A stretch of DNA of 64,000 bases from Stenomitos frigidus ULC18 (GCF_003003795.1 NZ_PVWK01000099.1:62001-126000); one strand, 5' to 3'. Positions 9,675-20,045 are shown, counted from the first letter of the stretch. Numbers and translations: made by a program. Notes: a model not told the origin generated them from the sequence alone.

Positions 9675-10316
9675 CTATTTCAACGTATCTTTCAGGACGG
9701 TTCGGGCGGCAAGGTGATTCCGAGTTGAGGTTAAAATTTCCGCCTCACGCTCCAGTCGGGCAGCCGTCTCCTGCATTTCCAGGAGTGCTTGCTGCTCATC
9801 TGCGACACCGTACAAATTGCTGGCGATCCAGTAAGACAGTTCAACTGGAAGGTCTGGCATCGTATCGGGTAACTCAATCTCTTGACCAGTTAGCTTTGCC
9901 GAAAGACGAACAACATCCTGTAGCAGTTGAGATACGTTGCTCGCTAAAGCATCTAAATCGCTTTCAGTCGGGTTGTCTTCAATCCATTCAACCAAACCAA
10001 CGCGGTAAGGCTTCTCGCGGACGTATTCCAAAACTCTGAAGCGCTGTTGACCCAGCGTTAGAACTTTCATGCGGTCATCAGGCAGCCGCTGAAACTCAAT
10101 AATCTCAGCACAGCAGCCGATCGCAGCTGGCTTCCCCTGTAGCTGATCCCACATCACAACGCCAAAGCGTCGATCGCCTTCCAGGATCGTATTCATCATG
10201 ATCCGATAGCGAAACTCAAAAATATGGAGTGGCAGTGGTCGTCCTGGAAATAGAACGACTTCAGGCAAAGGAAAAAGAGGGAGTTCTCGAACCGCAATCG
10301 ATGAAGAAGGTGCCAT
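9675..10316 (-). CDS. LON peptidase substrate-binding (N-terminal) domain protein
   Basis: A 213-residue protein made only of the Lon N-terminal (LAN/PUA-like) domain. Landmarks are ELPLFPLPEVVLFPGRPLPLHIFEFRYR at the N-terminus, FGVVMWD, and FRVLEYVREKPYRVGLVEW. The C-terminal half is helical (LLQDVVRLSAKLTGQ; LLEMQETAARLEREAEIL). There is no AAA+ or protease domain, so it is a stand-alone protein, common in cyanobacteria, rather than Lon. A substrate-recognition or adaptor role is a family-based guess. It lies downstream of the str operon and past its terminator, so it is probably transcribed separately. Confidence 0.88.
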   Translation of the reverse strand: MAPSSSIAVRELPLFPLPEVVLFPGRPLPLHIFEFRYRIMMNTILEGDRRFGVVMWDQLQGKPAAIGCCAEIIEFQRLPDDRMKVLTLGQQRFRVLEYVREKPYRVGLVEWIEDNPTESDLDALASNVSQLLQDVVRLSAKLTGQEIELPDTMPDLPVELSYWIASNLYGVADEQQALLEMQETAARLEREAEILTSTRNHLAARTVLKDTLK

Positions 10317-10559
10317 TAGGTATCAAGTCAGAGACAGTACTTCTTCACCTACTGTACCGCATCTACACTGAAGGATGGCAGCAGGGCAATTCTAACAGGC
10401 ATGGATAAAGTATAAAAAATATCAGTACAAAAAGCCGCTTGTATCAGTACCTGTAACGGTCACCTTTTATACAGCAAAGAGAAAAGTAGCCTGAAGCGGT
10501 CAGTTCTCGATTTTGCATGGAGAACGATACCATACATAGCAGCAACAGGATGCATAACC

Positions 10560-10586
10560 AAAAAAGGTGGGTAAGACCCACCTTTT
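10560..10586 (-). terminator. rho-independent terminator of the str operon
   Basis: A perfect 11-bp stem, AAAAGGTGGGT / ACCCACCTTTT, with a 3-base loop (AAG). Read on the minus strand it is followed by a run of T, directly downstream of the rpsJ stop. This is a textbook intrinsic terminator for the ribosomal operon. Confidence 0.9.
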
Positions 10587-10593
10587 CATACTC

Positions 10594-10911
10594 TTAGAGC
10601 TTGACCTCGATATCTACACCAGCTGGCAAATCCAACTTCATCAAGGCATCGATCGTCTTTGAAGAGGGTTGATAAATGTCAATAATGCGTTGGTGTGTAC
10701 GTGTTTCAAAATGCTCACGAGAGTCTTTGTCTACGTGAGGTGAACGAAGTACACAATAAATCCGACGTCTTGTGGGAAGCGGAATCGGACCAATTGCTGT
10801 GGCATTCGTGCGATTTGCCGTATCCACAATCTTTTCACAGGATGTATCAAGTAGACGACGATCAAACGCTTTAAGCCGAATACGAATCTTTTGCTGCTGG
10901 ATAGTTGCCAT
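10594..10911 (-). CDS. rpsJ: 30S ribosomal protein S10
   Basis: A 105-residue S10, normal length. It is recognised from [22 protein letters not shown] at the start, the loop region [30 protein letters not shown], and the end [17 protein letters not shown]10 is a 3' head protein of the small subunit and also acts as NusE in antitermination. In cyanobacteria rpsJ is the last gene of the str operon, after tuf, as here. The 180-base gap to tuf contains an inverted-repeat element, so a separate promoter is possible. A terminator follows directly. Confidence 0.97.
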   Translation of the reverse strand: MATIQQQKIRIRLKAFDRRLLDTSCEKIVDTANRTNATAIGPIPLPTRRRIYCVLRSPHVDKDSREHFETRTHQRIIDIYQPSSKTIDALMKLDLPAGVDIEVKL

Positions 10912-10937
10912 TGGAGTAATTCTAAGTTGTCAAGGTT

Positions 10938-11090
10938 CTAGTTAACCGATAGCAGCCAGCAGTTAGCCGTCAGCTATCAGTTGTACATATTCAAAACAGG
11001 TACGTCACAATCCCTTTATCTAGAAACTCATTAGTCAAAGCTACCAGCAGAAAAGTTTAAGGCTAACTGCTGATAGCTGACTGTTGAGAG
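10938..11090. repeat. dispersed inverted-repeat element (TCAGCTATCAG family), copy 1
   Basis: Left arm CAGCAGTTAGCCGTCAGCTA and right arm GGCTAACTGCTGATAGCTGA share the same words in opposite orientation around a ~90-base centre. Related words occur at about 19008-19123 and 38636-38762. It sits between tuf and rpsJ, inside the str operon. Confidence 0.7.
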
Positions 11091-11091
11091 T

Positions 11092-12321
11092 CTACTTAAG
11101 GATCTTTGCAACGACACCGGCACCAACCGTGCGACCGCCTTCACGGATAGCGAAGCGCATGCCCTGCTCAATAGCAATTGGGTTAATGAGTTCAACCGTC
11201 ATTTTGATGCGATCGCCAGGCATCACCATCTCCGCCTCGCCACCTTCATCAGTCGTGAAGTCGCTAATCGTACCAGTCACATCTGTTGTTCGCACATAGA
11301 ACTGAGGGCGATAGCCAGGAAAGAATGGTGTATGACGACCACCTTCTTCCTTCTTAAGAATGTATACTTCAGACTCAAATTTTGTGTGAGGTGTAATCGA
11401 TTTGGGTTTGGCAATGACCATACCGCGCTCAATGTCATCTTTTTGAAGTCCTCTCAGCAGTACACCCGCGTTGTCGCCAGCCATACCCTTCTCAAGGCTC
11501 TTCTTGAACATTTCGATACCCGTTACTGTAGTAGAACGAGTGTCACGGATGCCTACCAGTTCAACCGTGTCGCCAACCTTAACTTCACCCCGCTCAATCC
11601 GACCAGTAGCTACCGTTCCCCGACCAGTAATCGAGAAAACATCTTCCACGGCCATCAAGAAAGGTTTGTCGATATCGCGCTCAGGAGTGGGGATGTAAGA
11701 GTCTACGTTGTCCATCAACTCATAGATCTTGTCAACCCACTCGTTTTCGCCGCGCTTTGTCTTGGGGTTAGCGGTCATCGCCTCCAGTGCTTGAAGCGCT
11801 GAGCCAGCGACGATCGGGATATCGTCACCAGGGAAATCATAGGAGCTTAAAAGTTCACGCACTTCCAGTTCAACCAACTCTAAGAGTTCGTCATCGTCCA
11901 CCATATCTTTCTTGTTCAGGAAGACGACCAGTCTGGGTACACCCACCTGTCTCGCTAGAAGAATATGTTCACGTGTCTGGGGCATGGGACCATCTGCCGC
12001 AGAGACCACCAGGATACCGCCATCCATCTGCGCAGCCCCCGTGATCATATTCTTCACGTAGTCAGCGTGCCCAGGACAATCAACGTGCGCATAGTGGCGA
12101 TCAGCCGTTTCATACTCAACGTGAGCAGTGTTGATCGTGATGCCCCGTGCTTTTTCCTCCGGTGCAGCATCGATTTCATCATACTTTTTCGCTGTCGCTT
12201 GCCCCAGGGCCGACAGAGTCATCGTGATTGCAGCGGTTAGCGTCGTCTTACCATGGTCAACGTGACCAATAGTACCAATGTTGACGTGGGGTTTATTCCG
12301 TTCAAACTTTGCACGTGCCAT
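11092..12321 (-). CDS. tuf: elongation factor Tu
   Basis: A 409-residue GTPase that delivers aminoacyl-tRNA to the ribosome. G motifs: GHVDHGKTT (G1), RGITI (G2), DCPGHADYV (G3), NKKDM (G4), SAL (G5). Domains 2 and 3 are complete, ending [15 protein letters not shown]. The length matches cyanobacterial EF-Tu, including the short insert around residues 180-200 ([16 protein letters not shown]) typical of cyanobacteria and plastids. It lies 23 bases after fusA, so it is surely co-transcribed. Confidence 0.98.
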   Translation of the reverse strand: MARAKFERNKPHVNIGTIGHVDHGKTTLTAAITMTLSALGQATAKKYDEIDAAPEEKARGITINTAHVEYETADRHYAHVDCPGHADYVKNMITGAAQMDGGILVVSAADGPMPQTREHILLARQVGVPRLVVFLNKKDMVDDDELLELVELEVRELLSSYDFPGDDIPIVAGSALQALEAMTANPKTKRGENEWVDKIYELMDNVDSYIPTPERDIDKPFLMAVEDVFSITGRGTVATGRIERGEVKVGDTVELVGIRDTRSTTVTGIEMFKKSLEKGMAGDNAGVLLRGLQKDDIERGMVIAKPKSITPHTKFESEVYILKKEEGGRHTPFFPGYRPQFYVRTTDVTGTISDFTTDEGGEAEMVMPGDRIKMTVELINPIAIEQGMRFAIREGGRTVGAGVVAKILK

Positions 12322-12344
12322 GAGTTACTTATTCCTCTTCCTGA

Positions 12345-14420
12345 TTATGCGTTCCCTTTACTTTTAGCAATGATCGTTTCAGCCACACTTCGAGGCACCT
12401 CCTCATAGCGACTGAACTCCATTGTGAATATGCCCCGACCTTGAGTCATTGACCGTATATCTGTAGCATATCCAAACATTTCTGCCAACGGAACCTTGGT
12501 GGTTACTTTGGCAAGCCCCTGTTCAACTCCTTGTGCTTCAATTTGACCTCTACGCGAAATCAAATTACCCATAACAGGACCAAGGAAGTCTTCAGGAACT
12601 TCGACTTCAACCTTCATCATAGGCTCTAGCAAGACAGGTGAAGCCTTCATCACAGCGCTCTTAATTGCCATTGAACCAGCAATTTTGAACGCCATTTCAG
12701 AAGAATCGACATCATGGTAAGAACCATCAACTAGAGTTGCTTTAAGGTCAATGACAGGGTATCCAGCCAAAATACCTGATTCGCAAGCTTCCTTCATCCC
12801 TTGTTCTGCTGGCCCAATGTACTCTCTAGGCACAGAGCCGCCAACAATTTTCGAGACAAATTCAAAGCCACTACCTGGTTCAGTAGGCTCCAGTTCAATC
12901 ACAACGTGACCGTACTGACCCTTACCACCACTCTGACGAACGAACTTGCCTTCAGCCTGAACAGCCTTGCGCACGGTTTCGCGGTACGCAACCTGAGGTG
13001 CACCAACGTTTGCTTCAACTTTGAATTCCCTTAACATTCGGTCAACCAGAATTTCCAGGTGAAGCTCACCCATGCCAGCAATAACCGTTTGGTTAGTCTC
13101 TGGATCAACATTGACTCGAAACGTAGGGTCTTCTTCAGACAAGGATTGGAGCGCTTTCGACAGCTTTTCCATGTCCTGCTTTGTCCTTGGCTCTACCGCA
13201 ACTGAAATGACCGGCTCTGGAATAAAGAGAGACTCCAGGATCACAGGTGCGACATCGTCGCAAATGGTATCTCCCGTAAATGTATCTTTGAGACCCAGAA
13301 CCGCACCCAGATCACCTGCACGCATTTCGTCTACTTCAATCCGATCGTCTGCCTTCAGAATAATCAGGCGAGAAACCCTCTCCTTCTTATCCTTAGTGGA
13401 GTTCAGAACGTAACTACCTTTTTTCAAGACCCCGGAATAGACGCGAATAAACGTTAGGCGACCGTAAGGATCAGCCATTATTTTAAAGGCGAGAGCAGAC
13501 ATCGGCTCGTTATCGTCAGCGTGACGTTCAGCCACTGTGCCATCAACCAAGTGACCTTGAATGGGTGGAACATCAATCGGAGCTGGCAAATAATCAATGA
13601 CCGCATCTAACATTAGCTGCACGCCTTTGTTTTTGAAGGCGGAGCCGCAAAGCATTGGCACGATCGTACCTTCAATTGTGCCCTTTCGCAGTGCTGCTCT
13701 AATTTCGGCTTCAGTCAGCTCTTCGCCTTCCAGATACTTCTCGGTTAAAACATCGTTGGTTTCGGCAACCGACTCAATCAGCTTAAGCCGATACTCTGCT
13801 GCCAGAGCTTGAACCTCTTCAGGAATGTCGACTTCCGCAATATCGGTTCCCAAATCATTGTTGTAAATGAAGGCGCGCATCCTTACCAGATCAACAATGC
13901 CTCGCAGGGTATCCTCACTACCGAGCGGCAACTGAATCGGCACCGCGTTGGCACGCAGGCGATCGCGAATCTGCCCGTAAACTTTGTAAAAGTTCGCTCC
14001 GGTGCGATCCATCTTATTGACAAAGACAATCCGAGGCACTTTGTAGCGATCGGCCTGCCTCCAAACAGTTTCTGACTGTGGTTGGACGCCACCAACGGAA
14101 CAAAAAACGGCAATCACACCATCCAAAACACGCATAGAACGTTCAACTTCGATCGTGAAGTCTACATGTCCAGGCGTATCGATAATATTGATTTGATGGT
14201 CTTTCCAGTTCGTGCTAATTGCCGCTGCCGTAATCGTAATACCACGTTCCCGCTCTTGTGCCATCCAATCGGTAGTAGCAGTTCCTTCGTGAACCTCACC
14301 AATCTTATGAACCACACCAGAATAGAACAAGATGCGTTCGGTCGTTGTGGTTTTGCCAGCATCAATATGAGCGGCGATCCCAATATTTCGGACTCGTTCA
14401 ATCGGGACGGTACGTGGCAC
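12345..14420 (-). CDS. fusA: elongation factor G
   Basis: A 691-residue translocase GTPase, full length. G motifs: [50 protein letters not shown]. Domain IV is present ([19 protein letters not shown] with the catalytic loop [15 protein letters not shown]). Domain V ends [19 protein letters not shown]. It drives tRNA-mRNA translocation and ribosome recycling. It sits in the standard str order between rpsG and tuf, with a 104-base gap upstream. Confidence 0.98.
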   Translation of the reverse strand: MPRTVPIERVRNIGIAAHIDAGKTTTTERILFYSGVVHKIGEVHEGTATTDWMAQERERGITITAAAISTNWKDHQINIIDTPGHVDFTIEVERSMRVLDGVIAVFCSVGGVQPQSETVWRQADRYKVPRIVFVNKMDRTGANFYKVYGQIRDRLRANAVPIQLPLGSEDTLRGIVDLVRMRAFIYNNDLGTDIAEVDIPEEVQALAAEYRLKLIESVAETNDVLTEKYLEGEELTEAEIRAALRKGTIEGTIVPMLCGSAFKNKGVQLMLDAVIDYLPAPIDVPPIQGHLVDGTVAERHADDNEPMSALAFKIMADPYGRLTFIRVYSGVLKKGSYVLNSTKDKKERVSRLIILKADDRIEVDEMRAGDLGAVLGLKDTFTGDTICDDVAPVILESLFIPEPVISVAVEPRTKQDMEKLSKALQSLSEEDPTFRVNVDPETNQTVIAGMGELHLEILVDRMLREFKVEANVGAPQVAYRETVRKAVQAEGKFVRQSGGKGQYGHVVIELEPTEPGSGFEFVSKIVGGSVPREYIGPAEQGMKEACESGILAGYPVIDLKATLVDGSYHDVDSSEMAFKIAGSMAIKSAVMKASPVLLEPMMKVEVEVPEDFLGPVMGNLISRRGQIEAQGVEQGLAKVTTKVPLAEMFGYATDIRSMTQGRGIFTMEFSRYEEVPRSVAETIIAKSKGNA

Positions 14421-14524
14421 AACTACCTCCTTAGTCTTTGCCGCAGTCGTTACTGCATACTGCGTCTATTAAGATTTTATACTTTCTAGATGTGATTGAG
14501 GGGGGTGATTCCCACACCACAACA

Positions 14525-14995
14525 TTAATAGCGGTAATGAGCGAATGCCTTGTTTGCTTCAGCCATCCGATGCGTTTCTTCACGCTTACGGATCGCACTC
14601 CCCGTCTCGTTCGCAGCATCCATTAATTCGTTGGCAAGCTTACTTGCCATCGTGCGACCAGGACGCTGACGCGAATACTGAATCAACCAGCGCAGTGCCA
14701 GCGCCGTACCACGATCGGAGCGAACCTCCATCGGCACTTGATACGTTGCACCGCCAACACGACGAGCCTTTACTTCGACTAAAGGGGTCGCGTTTTTCAC
14801 TGCTCTTTCAAACACCTCGATCGGGTCAGAGCCAGTACGTTGTGCAATCGCCTCAAAAGCGTCATAAATGATATGAGAAGCAACTGACTTCTTCCCGTGA
14901 TGCATGATGCGTCGAACCATCATGCTGACTAACCGGGAATTATGGACGGGATCGGGCGGAACAGAGCGTTTTTGAATAGCGGTGCGACGAGACAT
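14525..14995 (-). CDS. rpsG: 30S ribosomal protein S7
   Basis: A 156-residue S7, normal length: [47 protein letters not shown] and the classic [15 protein letters not shown] (Val-Pro-x-Glu-Val-Arg site). It ends [21 protein letters not shown]7 nucleates assembly of the 30S head and in many bacteria is the translational repressor of the str mRNA. It is the second gene of the operon, 220 bases after rpsL. Confidence 0.98.
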   Translation of the reverse strand: MSRRTAIQKRSVPPDPVHNSRLVSMMVRRIMHHGKKSVASHIIYDAFEAIAQRTGSDPIEVFERAVKNATPLVEVKARRVGGATYQVPMEVRSDRGTALALRWLIQYSRQRPGRTMASKLANELMDAANETGSAIRKREETHRMAEANKAFAHYRY

Positions 14996-15215
14996 AGTAG
15001 ACCTTGAAAAATAGAATGTGGGGATTTGGCGCTGATTGGGTCAGTAACAACGAGTTGCGTAGACCAGCAAGCTAGTCTATCAGATTTAGAGCAGACAAGT
15101 GACCAATGGCGACGCCGTCAAACAGAAGACGAAACCAGGCTGTGAGACAGACGCGCCGCCGAAAGACTAGAAGCTCAAGAGTCAACAGCTAAGACCCAGT
15201 AGTTGAAGCATTGAC

Positions 15216-15593
15216 TCAGGCTTTCTTAGGACGCTTGGCACCGTACTTGGATCGACCTTGCTTGCGGTCTTTGACTCCAGCGGTATCCAAAGTGCCACGA
15301 ATAATGTGATAACGCACACCCGGCAGATCTTTCACACGACCGCCCCGAATCATCACAACAGAATGTTCCTGCAGGTTATGCCCGATACCTGGAATATAGG
15401 CGGTCACCTCATAACCGGAGGTTAGCCGAACCCTAGCCACCTTACGGAGTGCTGAGTTAGGCTTCTTAGGTGTTGTTGTGTAGACACGCGTGCAGACACC
15501 ACGACGCTGAGGGCAACTCTTCAAAGCGGGTGATTTGGTCTTCTTCTGCGTCTTCTGGCGCTCAGTGCGAATGAGTTGCTGGATAGTGGGCAT
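15216..15593 (-). CDS. rpsL: 30S ribosomal protein S12
   Basis: A 125-residue S12, the decoding-centre protein. It contains [13 protein letters not shown], the streptomycin-region [54 protein letters not shown] and the basic C-terminus [12 protein letters not shown]. The Lys in KKPNS is the residue usually mutated in streptomycin resistance and is wild type here. It is first in the str operon; its promoter lies in 15594-15770. Confidence 0.98.
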   Translation of the reverse strand: MPTIQQLIRTERQKTQKKTKSPALKSCPQRRGVCTRVYTTTPKKPNSALRKVARVRLTSGYEVTAYIPGIGHNLQEHSVVMIRGGRVKDLPGVRYHIIRGTLDTAGVKDRKQGRSKYGAKRPKKA

Positions 15594-15773
15594 GGTATAA
15601 GACGTGTGCGGTTCCGTTGAACTAACTTTTTACAAACTCTAATGGTACCGACAATACCTAAGCTATGTCAATAAAATCTTTAGATTAAAATTGCCAGCGG
15701 CTGTAGCGTGACGTGTAGTCTACCTTACGCCCTGCTAGTCTAACGCTTTGTTCTGTCAATCGAACGCTCTCTG

Positions 15774-16127
15774 CTAGTAAGCTTGACCAGAAGGCGTTGC
15801 GTCATGGAGAGAAAATGAATTGCCGCAACCACAGCTTTGGGTCGCATTGGGATTATGGAACCGAAAGCCTCCACCCATCAAGTCTTCAGAATAGTCTAAG
15901 GTGAGTCCATCAATCGCTGGGAGGCTTTGGGCATCGATGATAACTTGAATACCGTTGCAGTCGAACAGGCGATCGTCTAAACGCACAGTTGCGTCAAAAG
16001 TCATGACATAGTACAGCTCTAAACAACCGCTTGGCTGGGCACTGAGCCGAAAGAGGAGTCCGGGATCGTTCCGCTTTGCTTTTAAGCGTGAGACTTCGCT
16101 GCTAGCAGCATGGCTAAGGTGTATCAT
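15774..16127 (-). CDS. IscA/SufA/HesB-like iron-sulfur assembly protein
   Basis: A 117-residue A-type Fe-S carrier. The three conserved cysteines are present: one in SAQPSGCLELYYV and two in the C-terminal SCGCGNSF. The middle (IDAQSLPAIDGLTLDYSEDLMGGGFRFHNPNA) is the standard family core. The segment after the first Cys is CLELYY rather than the more usual CSGFSY, so it belongs to a divergent cyanobacterial subgroup. It lies between the str promoter and a cupin gene, with no suf genes next to it. Confidence 0.88.
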   Translation of the reverse strand: MIHLSHAASSEVSRLKAKRNDPGLLFRLSAQPSGCLELYYVMTFDATVRLDDRLFDCNGIQVIIDAQSLPAIDGLTLDYSEDLMGGGFRFHNPNATQSCGCGNSFSLHDATPSGQAY

Positions 16128-16265
16128 CTCAAAGTGTCAGAATAGCTAGTCTGAGCTTACCTTACAGGAAAATGAAGCGATGACGTAACTGGAACGAATC
16201 GCTCAGACTAGCTTTCTAAAAACGCAAACCCTTGTTTAGTGACAGGGAAATACAGCAAGCTGAAA

Positions 16266-16682
16266 CTACTTGGCGCGTGCGTAGTCATCCTGGAAGCGAA
16301 CAATATCGTCTTCTCCCAGGTATTCTCCATTTTGCACTTCGATCAAGACAAGTGGAATCACGCCAGGATTTTCTAACCGGTGAGCCGTGCACTGTGGCAC
16401 ATAGGTAGATTGATTACTGCTAAGAACATGTTCTTGATCGCCGCAAACGACTTTTGCTGTTCCAGATACGACAATCCAATGTTCGCTGCGATGGTGGTGC
16501 ATCTGCAGGCTCAGACGATGACCAGACTTAACCTCAATGCGCTTGATCTTATAGCCTCGCCCTTCTTCCAGAATGGTAAAAGAACCCCAGGGGCGTAATT
16601 CTGTAGCTGCCAGTGTTTTTTGTGTGTTGGCAAGAGGCAAGGCCAGAGAAGTAGTTTGGTGGTTTTCTTGTGGTTGAAGCAT
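16266..16682 (-). CDS. cupin, mannose-6-phosphate isomerase type II-like
   Basis: A single-cupin protein of ~138 residues from the ATG at 16682 (MLQPQENHQ). An in-frame GTG at 16775 would add 31 weakly supported residues. The cupin core ELRPWGSFTILEEGRGYKIKRIEVKSGHRLSLQMHHHRSEHWIVVSGTAKV contains the metal-binding HHH...EHW motif and is the same as the C-terminal domain of bifunctional GDP-mannose pyrophosphorylase/PMI proteins. The nucleotidyltransferase domain is absent, so this is the stand-alone cyanobacterial form. It likely interconverts mannose-6-P and fructose-6-P or a related sugar phosphate. Confidence 0.85.
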   Translation of the reverse strand: MLQPQENHQTTSLALPLANTQKTLAATELRPWGSFTILEEGRGYKIKRIEVKSGHRLSLQMHHHRSEHWIVVSGTAKVVCGDQEHVLSSNQSTYVPQCTAHRLENPGVIPLVLIEVQNGEYLGEDDIVRFQDDYARAK

Positions 16683-17002
16683 AACTATTGTTTTGGGAGG
16701 TTTCTCAGATGTTTGCTTGGAGAGTGTTCTGCTAGGACTAGGGAGATGTTCAGTGACGCACATGCAATGATGCACAATGGCTGGCGAGCCAACTCAGGTT
16801 CATCGCTGATGTTTAATTTAGACAAGTGACGTGTCCGAAATGTGTCCGAAAACAGTCATCGTAGACAAAACACATACTGCCGACAGCCACCCTAGCAAAT
16901 TCTTAGAAACAGTTCTGCCGATGCGAGCTCGCATACCCCAATTCACATAAAAGCTTCATACAGGAATTATTTAATCCAGCTTAGCTTTAACGATGTGGAG
17001 GC

Positions 17003-18946
17003 TTAGCGGTTTGGCTGCACCAGTATGCCGATACCGTCATGTACGCGGGCAGCGGTGCTAGGTAGACGATCGAGCAGTTGCCCGCCCAGGTACAGTGTCG
17101 TTGAACTACCACCATCCAAATTGAGCGCATTGACAGCTCCAAGCTGCTGCATGATTTGAGCCATATCGGTCAGTGTCGCACCAGCACCATCAAGATTAGT
17201 ATGGACAGCAGCAATCAGTAAATTACCATCAGCGGTCTGCCCGATCGCACTCCGACTGGCTTGCTCGATCGCAAACGCGTTACTAAATTGTTCAGCTTTG
17301 GCATTCAGTACAATCTGGCGATTCTGAACAAGGAGTGGGCCACCACCAATAATGTGCTGAAAGCGACCAAAATCAGTCGGCGTGACGATCGTTTCCAGGC
17401 GTAGCGTGAGGCCAACAGGAAGCGATGTAGCGGCATTACGGTTCGATCGCAACACCAAGAGATACCCGTTGTTAGGAATGGGCACCGCGCTGCTTGCTGC
17501 CGCGCCAATCGTCTGCTGACTAAGCACCCGATCGTTCTGCACGACAACCAGGATTTCATTGTCACTGAGAGGGCTATAGCTTGTGCCCCAATCGTTTGTA
17601 TAACGAGCAATACCAGCCTGGACATACGCGCTGTTGAGGTGAGTGAGCGATAGCCGTTGTCCATTCGGCATAATTAGCGCCTCCTGTAGCGTGAGGCGAT
17701 CGAACCGGGTTTCTCCGTTCGCATTCCAGGCGATCGCGCCCCGTCCTAAAATGGGACCCGACAGCCAGCGACCTGCCAGGCGGATAGCACCCAACGGCAG
17801 TTGGTTATTGCGATTAAAAAAACCACCGTTAATGGCAGCTGCTACTTGAGCTTGTTGCGCTGTGCGAACGAGAGGAGCTGTACCAATCAAACTATTAGGA
17901 TTCGGCAGAATGGGTTTCAGGATCACTCCCGGCTGACGGGGATCAACTGCTAACCAGACAACTGGAAACCGGGCTGCTCCTATATTGATCGTTTGAGACC
18001 GCCAGCGAAGTCCTGGTGCCCAGAGAATATCTCGATCGATCGCAGAATCAGGGCGAATATCCACAATCAAACGATTGGGGTTCGGTAGGCTCCACACACG
18101 AGGGCGTAACTGGCTGTTGAAACTCAGTCTCAGCCTAGTCTGGTTGGTGCCGGGCTCGACGCTTAGCGCAGTGAGCCGATTACCAGGTTTAGCTTGATAG
18201 CTTTGCAAAAGGGCAGCTGGAACTTGGGCGTTTACAGTCAAGACTGCTGCTTGGTTTTGTGGGTCGATTTGCCAGGGTGCTGAGCGATCGAGATCTAGCA
18301 CGAGTCGATCGCCCCAGGGTTGCTTGCTCTGGCGTATGGCGAGAACCGTCGCTGGTGGTGAAGCAATTTGCAGGGTGGCACCATTGACTTGTAGCTGCCA
18401 ACCCGATCGCTGCGCCAGGTCAGTAATATCCAAATAACGTAGTGTTCCGGTCAGCCATGTCGCTAGATTTAACGGTGCCGCTGTTGGATCAGAAAACCAC
18501 TGCACAGGCTGTTTTGTAGAGTCAGCTGTATTGAGTAGCTCTACTCCAATCGTTTGGGCAAGCCCAGCGTCACTAATGCCAATCCGTTGTCCACCAGATG
18601 ACCATTGTGTCCAGGCTGCAGGCAACAGACGACCGTTCAGTAGGATTTGATTGCCCTGTGACACCGGTGCTGTCGATGGCAGTACCTGACTGACACGATC
18701 GCTTGCTGAGAGTGGACTATGCTCAGGTGCCGCGAGCGCCCTATCACCCTGCTGAGCGAAACTCAAGCAGAGTACACCCGCGACTAAAGGCAACCATTGA
18801 GCCCTGCGCGATCGGTGCGATCGACAGCACCCAAGACAACTAAAGCGATGCGGCAGGATGTGAGATGTAGGGTGTGGGGTGTAATTCATTAAGATATGGA
18901 TAGGAGAAGAAGTTCTAGACAGCAGCCCTAAATTACTTCTGAGCAA
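17003..18946 (-). CDS. exported phosphodiester glycosidase family protein
   Basis: A 647-residue protein. An N-terminal hydrophobic stretch WLPLVAGVLCLSFAQQGDRALA after an Arg-rich segment looks like a signal peptide; initiation may be at the inner ATG at 18889. Residues ~80-290 hold beta-rich repeats resembling AMIN-type or copper-amine-oxidase-N-like cell-wall modules. The C-terminal ~300 residues match the phosphodiester glycosidase (NAGPA/DUF2233) domain: INGGFFNRNNQLPLGAI, IIGGGPLLV and NALNLDGGSSTTLYLGG, with the metal- and substrate-binding Asn, Asp and Gly. It probably trims sugar-phosphodiester groups in the periplasm or envelope; the substrate is unknown. Confidence 0.87.
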   Translation of the reverse strand: MLRSNLGLLSRTSSPIHILMNYTPHPTSHILPHRFSCLGCCRSHRSRRAQWLPLVAGVLCLSFAQQGDRALAAPEHSPLSASDRVSQVLPSTAPVSQGNQILLNGRLLPAAWTQWSSGGQRIGISDAGLAQTIGVELLNTADSTKQPVQWFSDPTAAPLNLATWLTGTLRYLDITDLAQRSGWQLQVNGATLQIASPPATVLAIRQSKQPWGDRLVLDLDRSAPWQIDPQNQAAVLTVNAQVPAALLQSYQAKPGNRLTALSVEPGTNQTRLRLSFNSQLRPRVWSLPNPNRLIVDIRPDSAIDRDILWAPGLRWRSQTINIGAARFPVVWLAVDPRQPGVILKPILPNPNSLIGTAPLVRTAQQAQVAAAINGGFFNRNNQLPLGAIRLAGRWLSGPILGRGAIAWNANGETRFDRLTLQEALIMPNGQRLSLTHLNSAYVQAGIARYTNDWGTSYSPLSDNEILVVVQNDRVLSQQTIGAAASSAVPIPNNGYLLVLRSNRNAATSLPVGLTLRLETIVTPTDFGRFQHIIGGGPLLVQNRQIVLNAKAEQFSNAFAIEQASRSAIGQTADGNLLIAAVHTNLDGAGATLTDMAQIMQQLGAVNALNLDGGSSTTLYLGGQLLDRLPSTAARVHDGIGILVQPNR

Positions 18947-19007
18947 GACTCAATTAACTATTAGTCATTGGTTAGAGACTGTAAAGAAATAATGTCATGG
19001 ACTGTAG

Positions 19008-19123
19008 CGGTCAGCGGTCAGAGAAAAGCTGATAGCTGATAGCTAATCCAAACGTATGCAGTTATTTTTTAACAAGTCCTTAGTAATCGACCTTTAGCTG
19101 ACGGCTAACCGCTGATTGCTGGA
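19008..19123. repeat. dispersed inverted-repeat element, copy 2
   Basis: Left part AGCGGTCAGCGGTCAGAG plus AGCTGATAGCTGATAGCTAA and right part TTAGCTGACGGCTAACCGCT belong to the same word family as the copies at 10938-11090 and 38636-38762. It lies in the intergenic region upstream of the exported glycosidase gene. Confidence 0.65.
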
Positions 19124-19851
19124 AACCTGTTAAAGAGGATGCTTCTCGCAATGCAAAGAGGCTTACCAGGGCTGTGTGAGGAAATTGTGACTTGCTTAAC
19201 AGTATTAATTTTGCCTGATTGATACTAGAAAGATGTAGAAGCCAACACCAAGAAGCCACTTTCTTGCAGTCCCTCATTTTCTGACAGCCCGTGAGGAGGG
19301 TCAACGATCGCCTTCAGCTAGCAACTCAAAGACTGCCTTGACGGTCTGGGAACGCGCGTCGAAGCTTCAGTGAGCGCTTGACAACCTGTGTGTCAATTCT
19401 TTGGCATCGCTAGAGCCTGCTCTTAATGCTTCAGGGAGACGCACTTGGTCGGGGATTGCCAGATCAAGGCATTTTTTATAAGATGCTTATTCCCTCTTTG
19501 GATTGGCTGATCAACGACGTAGACGGCGGCGATCGCTATCGGCAACAGGCTAAGTGCGATAAGCCTTTAGAGACGGCTGCTTCATGTTGAAAAGTCTGGT
19601 TGGTTTCCTTTAACGATCAGGCTCATGACTCGACAGAGGCACCCGTAGAGTGACGCCCTTTAAAGTCCTGCGACTACTTTGTTTTGTGGCAAGTGTTCTG
19701 TGGGAAGAATGCTGAACAGACGCTTAGGCGCCGGTAGGGTTGGTAGCTCAGTTAGGTAGGGCTTATGCGGTAAGTAGCGAGTAAGCGTATTGAGGGTCTT
19801 CATAGACGGTTGGTTGGTCTTTCTGAAGCGCAGATTCTATGTAGAATCGGA

Positions 19852-19865
19852 GTAATAATACCTAC
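19852..19865 (+). promoter_or_regulatory. NtcA-type binding site GTA-N8-TAC
   Basis: The sequence GTAATAATACCTAC is an exact match to the NtcA consensus GTA-N8-TAC. It lies 180 bases upstream of the glutamate synthase start, on the leading side of that gene. NtcA is the global nitrogen regulator of cyanobacteria. I do not see an obvious TAN3T -10 box at the usual ~22-base spacing, so the match is good but the promoter is unproven. Confidence 0.6.
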
Positions 19866-20045
19866 GTTTTTACGTCCTTGGAGCGATCGCCCTCTCTCGC
19901 TGGTATTGGGGCTTTCTATCCTTCTATTGAGTTTTTTCTGAGCCTTTTTGAGCCATCTTTGCCATCAACGTCTACAGCAGGTGAAACCAGCGCAGTTAGA
20001 CAGGATCACACCTTTTAATGACAAACAAACGAACTGAACCATCTC

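Larger units (their letters stand above)
18947..20045. other. long gene-poor region upstream of glutamate synthase
   Basis: About 1.1 kb without a convincing gene. It contains an inverted-repeat element at 19008-19123, a tRNA-like D-arm near 19747-19775 with no matching T-arm, and an NtcA-type box at 19852-19865. The rest, including 19300-19740, shows no codon bias or recognisable protein. It may hold a long gltB leader or a small RNA. Confidence 0.5.

Noticed and set aside
19741-19830. A possible tRNA gene starting GGGTTGGTAGCTCAGTTAGG
   Set aside because: The D-arm is good, but no anticodon stem, no GGTTCGAATCC-like T-arm and no closing acceptor stem can be formed. It is kept only as an observation.
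19300-20045. A glutamine (glnA-type) riboswitch upstream of glutamate synthase
   Set aside because: I could not find the conserved core of that aptamer class in the leader; a covariance-model search would be needed to settle it.
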